Positions 1 through 4,709 of a stretch of 10,413 bases of DNA are shown here, in pieces. The position numbers and the translations under genes are program-made. The number at the start of each line of letters is the position of its first letter. The stretch's first letter is position 1. This stretch comes from Coriobacteriia bacterium (lineage in GTDB: Bacteria > Actinomycetota > Coriobacteriia > Anaerosomatales > SLCP01). Below the pieces are notes generated by a model. That model did no database searches, was not told where the DNA came from, and saw only the letters and a list, made by a program, of their open reading frames with translations. The stretch is from positions 1 to 10,413 of the forward strand of contig SKKZ01000122.1 of NCBI GenBank assembly GCA_007123455.1. Reading direction: 5' to 3'.

Positions 1-864
1 ATGGGACTGCGCGTGCAGGACCTCACCGACGAGCACATCTTTCGCAAGAAGGTCGAGGCCGCGCTTCACGAGAAGAACGATGTGCTGCAGAAGATCTACG
101 GACTTCCGACCTACACGGTCGATGAAATTGCCGATGAGTATCTCGCTTACGGTGAGCGTCTTGCCCAACACATCGCCGACACGTCACTGGTGGTGAACAA
201 GGCGCTCGACGCCGACCAGTGGGTGCTCTTCGAGGGAGCCCAGGGTACGCTGCTCGATCTGGACCACGGAACCTATCCGTTTGTGACTTCGTCGAGCCCG
301 ATCGCTGGCGGCGCGTGCACGGGCGTCGGGGTGGGCCCGAAGCGTATCGATCGGGTGCTCGGCATCGCCAAGGCCTACATCACGCGTGTAGGTTCCGGCC
401 CGTTTCCCACCGAGCTCTCCGACGAGGTCGGCGAGCATCTCATCCGCGTCGGTCACGAGTACGGCACCACGACCGGGCGCGAGCGGCGCGCGGGCTGGTA
501 CGACGCGGTCATCGTGCGATACGCCGTGCAGGTGAGCGGCCTGACCGACCTCATCATCACCAAGCTCGACGTGCTCTCCGAGCTCGACACCATCAAGGTG
601 TGCGTGGCCTACGAGTACGAAGGCCACCGCTACAACAACCTGCCGTGCCACCAGACGATCTTCCACCACGCGACTCCCATCTACGAGGAGCTTCCCGGCT
701 GGAAGGCCGACATCACCGGGTGCCGCCGTTTCGATGAGCTGCCCAAGGAGGCGCGCGACTACATCGGCTACATCGAGGATCTGGCCGAGGTCCCGGTCGC
801 GATGATCGCCGTCGGCCCGAGCCGCGAGCAGACCATCGTGCGCCGCTGGGAGTCGCGACCTTAA
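1..864 (+). CDS. purA: Adenylosuccinate synthetase, C-terminal part (5' end outside window)
   Basis: PurA joins IMP and aspartate using GTP, the first committed step from IMP to AMP, in the cytoplasm. The 287 visible residues contain the family blocks in order: FEGAQG (77-82) and the following GTYPFVTSSS, GPFPTEL (133-139), EYGTTTGRERR (153-163), the guanine-recognition motif TKLDVL (187-192) and the C-terminal VGPSREQTI. The protein ends with TAA at 862-864 at the usual family terminus. Full PurA is about 430 residues, so roughly 140 N-terminal residues, including the GDEGKG loop and catalytic Asp/His, lie upstream of base 1; the Met at base 1 is internal (it aligns just after the GIGPxYxxK region), not a start. 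It anchors the window to the chromosome. Identification is certain; only the 5' boundary is unknown. Confidence 0.97.
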   Translation: MGLRVQDLTDEHIFRKKVEAALHEKNDVLQKIYGLPTYTVDEIADEYLAYGERLAQHIADTSLVVNKALDADQWVLFEGAQGTLLDLDHGTYPFVTSSSPIAGGACTGVGVGPKRIDRVLGIAKAYITRVGSGPFPTELSDEVGEHLIRVGHEYGTTTGRERRAGWYDAVIVRYAVQVSGLTDLIITKLDVLSELDTIKVCVAYEYEGHRYNNLPCHQTIFHHATPIYEELPGWKADITGCRRFDELPKEARDYIGYIEDLAEVPVAMIAVGPSREQTIVRRWESRP

Positions 865-873
865 GAGCGTGTG

Positions 874-897
874 GCGCCGGGCGGGGAGGTCCGGCGC
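874..897 (+). terminator. Hairpin 10 nt after purA stop, possible terminator or part of a switch
   Basis: GCGCCGG (874-880) pairs perfectly with CCGGCGC (891-897) around a 10-nt loop, GCGGGGAGGT. The position suits purA transcript termination, but there is no T-tract, so this is not a canonical intrinsic terminator. The loop is exactly complementary to 981-990, so the hairpin competes with, or could kiss, the downstream arm described separately. Confidence 0.35.
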
Positions 898-995
898 TCA
901 GACAGTCCTCGGCGGGGGCCCGCGGCGGCTCGGACGCGGTGCGTCCTCACCGCCTTCCCCGCCTGCGGAACTCGCGGCGGACCTCCCCGCCCGGC
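876..995. repeat. 18-bp perfect inverted repeat with 84-bp spacer
   Basis: GCCGGGCGGGGAGGTCCG (876-893) is the exact reverse complement of bases 978-995. Inside the spacer are further dyads: GGCGGGG near 914 against CCCCGCC near 957, and GACGC-GGT-GCGTC. As RNA this would fold into a long GC-rich rod of about 120 nt. No known RNA family was recognised (no SRP, RNase P or tmRNA signature), and no coding sequence in the segment is convincing. It could be a terminator complex, a small RNA, or the relic of a mobile or integron recombination site. The structure is directly visible; its function is unknown. Confidence 0.7.
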
Positions 996-1081
996 ATCCA
1001 AGTTCGATTCCGGTCAGGCTGTGGTTGGGCGCGCGTGGTGTGCTTGGTGGCGGCCAGACTCGCGATCCTCTGGGGACTCTC

Positions 1082-1597
1082 ATGCTCATGGACGACCTGC
1101 GCGAGGCGCTGCACTCGCGCCACTACAGCCGTCGCACCGAGCAGGCGTACTGCCTGTGGGCCCGCCGTTACTTGCGCTTCCACGACATGCGCCATCCGGC
1201 CGACATGGGCGAGCGGGAGATCAATGAGTTCCTCACATACCTTGCCGTCGGGCGGCATGTGAGCTCGTCCACGCAGACCCAGGCGCTTTCGGCGCTGCTC
1301 TTCTTGTACCGGCATATGTTGGGGCGTGAGGTCGGCGACCTCGGCGGTGTCATCCGCGCCCACTCGACGCTCATGCAGCGGTCGTTCAGGGAGGCGGTAC
1401 GCCGCGCCGGGATACCGAAGCAGGTCGGCTGTCACACGCTGCGCCACTCGTTCGCCACCCACCTGCTCGAGGTGGGCTACGACATCCGCACCATCCAGGA
1501 GCTGCTCGGCCACAAGAGCGTGACCACGACGATGATCTACACCCACGTGCTCAACCGGGGCGGGCGTGGGGTCCGGAGTCCGATTGATGTGCGGTGA
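1082..1597 (+). pseudogene. Integron integrase (IntI-type tyrosine recombinase), internally deleted
   Basis: The 171-residue frame has both ends of an integron integrase. Residues 1-93 are the N-terminal SAM-like DNA-binding domain, with the RHYSRRTEQAY and SSSTQTQALSALLFLY blocks. Residues 118-159 carry the C-terminal catalytic boxes HTLRHSFATHLLE (His118, Arg121), GHKSVTTTMIYTHV (His144, nucleophile Tyr153) and the NRGGRGVRSP tail typical of IntI. Family members are about 320-340 residues. Here GGVIRA (88-93) runs straight into HSTLMQRSFREAVRRAGI, skipping about 150 residues with the first catalytic Arg, the beta-hairpin Lys and most of the IntI-specific insertion. The deletion is in frame, junction near base 1361. 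ATG 1082 is preceded by GGGGA (1072-1076); the frame is open upstream to about 869 but those residues look non-coding. Most likely inactive for recombination, though it may still bind DNA. Confidence 0.85.
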
Positions 1598-1721
1598 GAG
1601 ATGCGGGGGCTTACGCAGACTGCGTACGCATCGGGTGGGGTGCGGGCGAGGGCGCGTAGTGACCGCTCACACAGACCAAGGCATACTGTGTGTGCAGGAT
1701 TGCGGGGTCTCGATAATCACC
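1598..1721. other. Integrase-to-array spacer with two dyads
   Basis: No convincing gene is present between the integrase stop and the first core site. Two dyads are visible: TACGCA-GAC-TGCGTA near 1614-1628, and CACACAG (1668-1674) against CTGTGTG (1686-1692) with an 11-nt gap. They may belong to the attI region or to transcription ending after the integrase; nothing decides between these. Confidence 0.4.
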
Positions 1722-1742
1722 GTTAGACACAACACGTTCGCT
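1707..1742 (+). other. attI: Candidate attI recombination site
   Basis: GTTAGAC at 1722-1728 is a perfect GTTRRRY core just before the first cassette. GTCTCGA at 1707-1713 faces it as a degenerate inverted partner, giving a short simple site. A second core-like GTTCGCT follows at 1736-1742 in direct orientation. The sequence left of the core lacks the ATGCGC-ACA arm shared by the attC sites, which argues for attI rather than an attC. In class 1 integrons attI sits beside the integrase start; here the candidate lies 125 bp past the integrase stop, as expected if the integrase is oriented toward the array. Confidence 0.5.
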
Positions 1743-1779
1743 TCGGTATGGCACTCCCGCGGTACACTATCCTCAGGAT
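1742..1779 (+). promoter_or_regulatory. Possible promoter of the first toxin-antitoxin cassette
   Basis: TACACT (1763-1768) or CACTAT (1765-1770) could be a -10 element, with TTCGGT (1742-1747) as a weak -35 at a 17-nt spacing from CACTAT. The dyad ATCCT-C-AGGAT (1769-1779) overlaps its end and could be an autoregulatory operator. The elements are weak; the call rests mainly on position and on the habit of toxin-antitoxin cassettes of carrying their own promoter. Confidence 0.3.
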
Positions 1780-1808
1780 CGGCATGCGACTGGATGAGGT
1801 GAATCCAC

Positions 1809-2033
1809 GTGTCCGTCGATGAACTCATGCGTGAGGCGATGCGGCTTGATGCATCTGAGCGTGCCGCGATGGCGCATGAACTCCTGAGTAGCCTCGAGGC
1901 GCTCTCGGAGGCCGAGATCGAGCAGCTGTGGCTCGACGAGGCGGAGCGCCGCCGCACCGAGATCGAGGCCGGATCGGTCGAGACCATCTCGGCGGCTGAC
2001 GCCATCGCTCAGGCTCGGGCCCGTCTGAAGTGA
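1809..2033 (+). CDS. Antitoxin, TIGR02574/Unstab_antitox family
   Basis: This 74-residue protein fits the small helical 'addiction module component' antitoxins (PF09720 type): an N-terminal amphipathic helix of the EAMRLDASERAAMAHELLSSLE kind, an acidic middle ending LWLDEAERRRTEIEAG, then a short tail with DAIAQARARLK. Family antitoxins bind and neutralise the ParE/RelE toxin encoded next to them, and usually repress their own operon. GTG 1809 is chosen because GAGGTGA (1796-1802) precedes it at good spacing and the next Met, residue 7, would cut the first helix. Its TGA overlaps the toxin start by 4 nt (GTGA), implying translational coupling. It is the first gene of cassette 1. The family is assigned from pattern; pairing with the toxin is strongly supported by context. 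Confidence 0.85.
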   Translation: MSVDELMREAMRLDASERAAMAHELLSSLEALSEAEIEQLWLDEAERRRTEIEAGSVETISAADAIAQARARLK

Positions 2034-2326
2034 CGCACACACTCCGTCTCCATGAGGTCGCGAACCGCGAGCTCGGTGACGCGGCGCAGTACTATGACGT
2101 TGAGAGCCCAGGCCTCGGGTCGGCATTCATCGACGAGGTCGAGACCGGGTTCGATCGGATCCTCCAGCATCCTCAGGTTGCACCAGAGACGCGTCCAGGC
2201 ATCCGCAAGGTCGTTCTTGCGCGCTTCCCGTACTCGTTGATCTACGAAGTCTCTGACGAGGTCGTCTGGGTTCTCGCAATCGCCCACCAGCGCAAGCGCC
2301 CGTTCTACTGGGATCGTCGCCGGTAG
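2030..2326 (+). CDS. RelE/ParE-family toxin
   Basis: The 98-residue protein has the ParE/RelE layout (PF05016): HEVANRELGDAAQYYDVESPGLGSAF forms the two N-terminal helices, then a helix ending in DRILQHPQ, then strands ARFPYSLIYEV and EVVWVLAIAHQRKRPFYW. This subgroup is usually paired with TIGR02574-type antitoxins, exactly as here. Family toxins either block gyrase (ParE) or cleave ribosome-bound mRNA (RelE); the sequence alone does not decide which. The GTG start (2030) sits inside the antitoxin's last codons, so translation is coupled. The stop TAG (2324-2326) is followed after 8 nt by the attC core, so the pair forms one complete mobile cassette. No damaging change is visible and it could be functional. 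Confidence 0.88.
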   Translation: MTHTLRLHEVANRELGDAAQYYDVESPGLGSAFIDEVETGFDRILQHPQVAPETRPGIRKVVLARFPYSLIYEVSDEVVWVLAIAHQRKRPFYWDRRR

Positions 2327-2334
2327 GAGTGTGT

Positions 2335-2421
2335 GTCGAACAGGCGCATCAAGCTGACGCGCAGAAGGTAGAATCGACCTGTAAGCACGTGGCGCGCAGC
2401 TCATGCGCTACACCGTTAGAC
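2335..2421 (+). repeat. attC: attC site 1 (87 bp)
   Basis: R'' is GTCGAAC (2335-2341, one mismatch to RYYYAAC) and R' is GTTAGAC (2415-2421, perfect GTTRRRY). The 5' arm GCGCATCAAGCTGACGCGC pairs with the 3' arm GCGCGCAGCTCATGCGC, leaving extrahelical bases in the 5' arm, the hallmark that directs recombination to one strand of a folded attC. A terminal AGGT/ACCT stem lies between the arms. It closes cassette 1. Confidence 0.85.
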
Positions 2422-2436
2422 GGACGGAGACGCTCG

Positions 2437-2976
2437 ATGAGCACCGATTATGTCGTTCGGCTGGCGGGCCCGGAGCATGTCGACCAGCTTCCCGACATCG
2501 AGCGTGCGGCAGCCACACGGTTCGGCGATTCGCTGCCCGAATCTGTGCTTTCTCATGTCAGCCCGGTGGATGATCTGGTGGCAGCGCAACGGGCGGGTCG
2601 GCTCTGGGTCGCTCTCGAAACGGCGGGTACCCCTGTCGGATTCGCCGTTGCCAGCATCTGGGGACGGCGCGCTCACCTCGATGAGCTTGATGTGTTACCT
2701 GAGCACGGCCGCCAGGGGATAGGCTCGGCGCTCGTCGAAGCTGTCGAGGGCTACGCACTCGCCAGCGGCTGCGTGGAGCTCACCCTGACCACTTTCCGCG
2801 ATGTCCCGTGGAATGCGCCCTTCTATGCTCGCGTTGGCTTCAAGGTGATACCGGAGCAGGAACTCGATGCGGAACTCGCTCGACGGTTGTCAGATGAGGC
2901 GGCGCTGGGTCTGGAACGTTCTAGCCGGGTGGCGATGCGCAAGCCGCTGAGCCGTCTAACAAGCGGATCAAGCTGA
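2437..2976 (+). CDS. GNAT-family N-acetyltransferase (cassette 2)
   Basis: The 179-residue protein shows a full GNAT fold. Acetyl-CoA pyrophosphate-binding motif A is at LDVLPEHGRQGIGSALVEA (about 85-102; RxxGxG is Arg92-Gly96), followed by ELTLTTFRDVPWNAPFYARVGF (114-135), motif B with the typical FYxxxGF. Such enzymes move an acetyl group from acetyl-CoA to an amine on a small molecule or protein; the substrate cannot be read from sequence, and an antibiotic-resistance role is possible but unsupported. ATG 2437 has GGAG (2426-2429) 7 nt upstream; the frame extends further 5' only through attC sequence. The last residues (LTSGSS) and the stop codon lie inside attC site 2, so the C-terminus was formed by or adapted to the recombination site. 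Confidence 0.9.
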   Translation: MSTDYVVRLAGPEHVDQLPDIERAAATRFGDSLPESVLSHVSPVDDLVAAQRAGRLWVALETAGTPVGFAVASIWGRRAHLDELDVLPEHGRQGIGSALVEAVEGYALASGCVELTLTTFRDVPWNAPFYARVGFKVIPEQELDAELARRLSDEAALGLERSSRVAMRKPLSRLTSGSS

Positions 2977-3041
2977 CGGCCACGAGGTGTACGCTACGAA
3001 GAGAGGCGGATCGGCCGCCGCTGATGCGCAACACGTTCGGC
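2954..3041 (+). repeat. attC: attC site 2 (88 bp), starts inside the GNAT gene
   Basis: R'' is GTCTAAC (2954-2960), perfect RYYYAAC. The 5' arm GCGGATCAAGCTGACGGC pairs with GCCGCCGCTGATGCGC. R' is GTTCGGC (3035-3041), one mismatch to GTTRRRY, preceded by the GCGCAACAC arm seen in the other sites. An alternative R', GTTAGTC at 3063-3069, also has one mismatch but weaker arm pairing. Confidence 0.75.
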
Positions 3042-3063
3042 GTTTCCCAGCCGGGTCTCGCGG

Positions 3064-3100
3064 TTAGTCCTACCGATTAGTGGGTGCTATAATCGGCACC
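3064..3100 (+). promoter_or_regulatory. Promoter and possible operator of the Phd/ParE cassette
   Basis: A perfect -10 hexamer TATAAT lies at 3088-3093, with a weak -35 TTAGTC (3064-3069) 18 nt upstream. The -10 is embedded in an inverted repeat, GGTGC (3083-3087) and GCACC (3096-3100), a natural place for the antitoxin to bind and autoregulate as Phd-type antitoxins do. A cassette-borne promoter explains expression far from attI. The hexamer is seen; the operator role is inferred. Confidence 0.6.
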
Positions 3101-3128
3101 AATAAGCCGGTTCTCTTTGGAGGTCGCC

Positions 3129-3404
3129 ATGTGCCCCGCCATCAAGTTCTCGCAAGACGTCGTTCCGCTCGGCGATCTCAAGGTCAATCCCGGGAAAGTG
3201 GTTCGCCATGCAGATGAGACCGGTCGGCCAGTGCTGCTCACGAGCCACGGCCGCGGCGTCGCGGTCATGCAGGGCCTCTCTGAGTTCGAGGCCGCTCAGG
3301 AGGAGCGCGAGTTCATGCGCGCCGTCGTCGCAGGCCTTGCGGACCTGGAGGCGGGCCGCGAGCTATCGCTGGAAGACGTCAAGCTTCGGCTCGGGCTCGA
3401 GTAG
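3129..3404 (+). CDS. Phd/YefM-family antitoxin (cassette 3)
   Basis: The 91-residue protein has the Phd/YefM (PF02604) pattern: a short N-terminal strand, then VVPLGDLKVNPGKVVRHADETGRP, the strand VLLTSHGRGVAVMQGLSEFE, and a C-terminal helical toxin-binding tail AGLADLEAGRELSLEDVKLRLGLE. The N-terminal domain normally dimerises and binds the operon operator, while the tail wraps the toxin. ATG 3129 follows a strong GGAGG (3119-3123) by 5 nt; an in-frame TTG at 3117 overlaps that site and is less likely. The toxin ATG directly follows its TAG with no gap. It uses a different antitoxin family from cassette 1 although both toxins are RelE/ParE-like, so the two modules are probably independent and not cross-neutralising. 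Confidence 0.88.
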   Translation: MCPAIKFSQDVVPLGDLKVNPGKVVRHADETGRPVLLTSHGRGVAVMQGLSEFEAAQEEREFMRAVVAGLADLEAGRELSLEDVKLRLGLE

Positions 3405-3701
3405 ATGGTGTCTGCACGCGTCACGTTCGCGGAGTCCGCGCTGCTTGATCTTGAGGGTGTGCTCGACTGGTACGTCTCGCAAGAGGCGTCTGATGTCGGG
3501 CGGCGCCTGGTCGGCGAAGTCGTGGCGTCAGTGGAGCAACTTGCATCCTTCCCGGAGAGTGGCCGGATTGTCCCTGAGTTCGAAACGCCGCAGTTGCGCG
3601 AGATCATTCACCCGCCATTCCGGATCATCTACCGGCTCGACGGCGAGCGCGTCCGTGTCGTGCGCGTCTGGCGCTCTGAGCGGCTGATGCAGGAGCCGTA
3701 G
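3405..3701 (+). CDS. RelE/ParE-family toxin (cassette 3)
   Basis: The 98-residue protein matches the RelE/ParE superfamily: VTFAESALLDLEGVLDWYVSQ begins the fold, VVASVEQLASFPESGRIVPEF contains the characteristic FPxSGRxVPE turn, then LREIIHPPFRIIYRL and ERVRVVRVWRSER form the C-terminal sheet. FPxSGR with (Y/F)RIxY is typical of the subgroup paired with Phd/YefM antitoxins. It is translated from ATG 3405, immediately after the antitoxin stop. The stop TAG (3699-3701) lies 8 nt before attC site 3. The target (gyrase or translating mRNA) cannot be stated. It is only distantly similar to the cassette 1 toxin, so the pairs were gathered separately rather than duplicated. Confidence 0.9.
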   Translation: MVSARVTFAESALLDLEGVLDWYVSQEASDVGRRLVGEVVASVEQLASFPESGRIVPEFETPQLREIIHPPFRIIYRLDGERVRVVRVWRSERLMQEP

Positions 3702-3709
3702 GGCGGAAC

Positions 3710-3795
3710 GCCTAACAAGCGCAACAGCTGACGTGCGCAAGGCAGAATCGACCTGTAAGCTGCTGGCGCGCAGCCCATGCGCCACAACGTTGGCT
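3710..3795 (+). repeat. attC: attC site 3 (86 bp)
   Basis: R'' is GCCTAAC (3710-3716), perfect. R' is GTTGGCT (3789-3795), one mismatch. The arms are AAGCGCAACAGCTGACGTGCGC and GCGCGCAGCCCATGCGCC. The terminal loop AAGGCAGAATCGACCTGTA is nearly identical to that of attC site 1 (one base differs), so these two sites share recent descent. Confidence 0.85.
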
Positions 3796-3825
3796 GGAGC
3801 AATCGGCGCCGCAGGGAGGAGGCGT

Positions 3826-3879
3826 ATGAATGCTTCGTACCTGGCGGGAGACGAGTGCCCAGCAAGCGCATCAAGCTGA
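3826..3879 (+). CDS. 17-residue mini-ORF in mini-cassette 4
   Basis: A strong purine-rich Shine-Dalgarno sequence, AGGGAGGAGG (3813-3822), precedes ATG 3826. The frame reads MNASYLAGDECPASASS and stops at TGA 3877-3879 inside attC site 4. It is the only content of a cassette of about 147 bp. It may encode a real micropeptide, or be the surviving start region of a longer gene whose body was deleted so that the start now reads directly into attC. The ribosome binding site is too good to ignore but 17 codons give no coding statistics, so the call is tentative. Confidence 0.35.
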   Translation: MNASYLAGDECPASASS

Positions 3880-3942
3880 CGCGCACCAGGTCGTCGTATC
3901 CTGAAAGCGCCCGACACACAACTCGTTCGCTACACGTTAGCA
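3857..3942 (+). repeat. attC: attC site 4 (86 bp, degenerate)
   Basis: R'' is GCCCAGC (3857-3863, one mismatch). The 5' arm AAGCGCATCAAGCTGACGCG matches site 1 closely. The 3' side is poorer: TCGTTCGCTACAC then GTTAGCA (3936-3942), whose last bases depart from GTTRRRY. An internal CAGG/CCTG stem is kept. This is probably a decaying attC. Confidence 0.65.
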
Positions 3943-4010
3943 CCGTCAGAACCCGATTGCTCACACGCTCGGAGCATGTGGGGGCATGGGCCTGGTCTGT
4001 ATCCGGGCGA
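3943..4010 (-). other. 3' flank of the reverse-oriented cassette gene with a weak hairpin
   Basis: The segment lies just after the stop codon of the minus-strand gene. CACACGCT (3962-3969) pairs with AGCATGTG (3973-3980) with one mismatch and a 3-nt loop. It is placed where a terminator of that gene would be, about 30 nt past its stop, but without a T-tract. Confidence 0.25.
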
Positions 4011-4502
4011 TCAGAACGGAGCCTTGGCGGGATCGTAGTACCAGGTCTCCCTTTCGATCTCGCCCTTCGACACTTCCAGTGATGTGACGCCGTCGACTTG
4101 CGTGACTCTGTCGAGGCCTGGGCGCATCCCGTCTGCGGTCCAGAAGACCAGCGCCCAGCCGTCACCCACAAGCGTCCGCTCGATAGTGAGATCGAAGTCG
4201 GGTGTCGCCAAGAGCGCGTTCAGTGCACTTTCGATCTCGCCGGTTCCTCGGTACGTCCTGTCAGTGGCCGCATCGCGCAGTACTGCATCGGGAGCGTAAA
4301 GAGGAATGAGGACCGGCACATCCTTGGTCGTGTCGAGCCCCTCATACGCCTCGGCGTAGGACTCGATGACAGCGGCTACGGCCCGCTCGCCACGATCAGC
4401 GAACCACATCCCGGCGACGAACGCCACGCCTAGAGCCAGCACGACCGCCAGTAGCGCGAACAGCCATCTTCTGCCGTGAGACTTGCGTGCTCGGTCATCC
4501 AT
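4011..4502 (-). CDS. Membrane-anchored NTF2/SnoaL-like protein (reverse-oriented in cassette 5)
   Basis: The 163-residue protein starts with a basic stretch (ARKSHGRR, residues 5-12) followed by one hydrophobic helix (about 13-34), which predicts an N-in signal anchor with the rest outside the membrane. Residues 41-158 look like an NTF2/SnoaL-like cone fold: the helix VAAVIESYAEAYEGLD, LIPLYAPDAVLRDAATDRTYRG with the usual YAPDAV block, then GEIESALNALLA and strands ending RETWYYDP. The fold serves as an enzyme or a binding module; no catalytic set is recognisable, so the role is unknown. ATG (4500-4502) has GGAGG (4513-4517 on the other strand) 10 nt upstream, a little far. It opposes every other gene of the array, so it must have its own promoter; none was clearly seen in 4503-4600. 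Confidence 0.8.
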   Translation of the reverse strand: MDDRARKSHGRRWLFALLAVVLALGVAFVAGMWFADRGERAVAAVIESYAEAYEGLDTTKDVPVLIPLYAPDAVLRDAATDRTYRGTGEIESALNALLATPDFDLTIERTLVGDGWALVFWTADGMRPGLDRVTQVDGVTSLEVSKGEIERETWYYDPAKAPF

Positions 4503-4575
4503 CCGTCTTGGCCCTCCGTGAAAACCCTCATACAGGACTGTTCCCGCTCATAGCTCTAGACAAAACACTCAGCAC

Positions 4576-4600
4576 GGGTGCCCTTGAACAGGGGGCACCC
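4576..4600. repeat. Perfect 8-bp hairpin, GGGTGCCC / GGGCACCC
   Basis: GGGTGCCC (4576-4583) and GGGCACCC (4593-4600) are exact reverse complements with a 9-nt loop. The dyad lies upstream of the minus-strand NTF2-like gene and of the + strand GNAT gene. With no T-tract on either side, an operator or structured leader is as likely as a terminator. Confidence 0.5.
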
Positions 4601-4637
4601 ACAGCCTGGCGGAGGTGCCAGCCCGTGCATCGACCTC

Positions 4638-4692
4638 GGCTCGCCGCGGCGGCAAGCTGTTGCGGCACAGCTCATGCGCCACAACGTTAGAG
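4638..4692 (+). repeat. attC: attC site 5 (short, 5' core degenerate)
   Basis: The 3' half is clear: ACAGCTCATGCGCCACAACG followed by GTTAGAG (4686-4692), which misses only the final pyrimidine. The 5' arm GCGGCAAGCTGT (4649-4660) pairs with ACAGCT (4667-4672) through AGCTGT and resembles the shared GCGCATCAAGCTGACGC arm with a small deletion. R'' is not convincing (GGCTCGC near 4638), so the left end is approximate; GTGCCAGC at 4615 is an alternative left core. Confidence 0.6.
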
Positions 4693-4709
4693 CGAATGGA
4701 GGCCGACGG

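Noticed and set aside
184..669. Open frames antisense or shifted within purA
   Set aside because: They overlap the certain purA coding frame and show no family pattern or ribosome binding site.
1002..1013. GTTCGATTCC resembling a tRNA T-loop
   Set aside because: The flanking bases do not form a T-stem, and no acceptor, D or anticodon arms can be placed upstream.
869..1081. N-terminal extension of the integrase frame
   Set aside because: The frame is open but the extra 71 residues are Gly/Arg/Pro-rich, overlap the inverted-repeat structure, and match no part of the family; IntI proteins begin near the MLMDDLREAL point.
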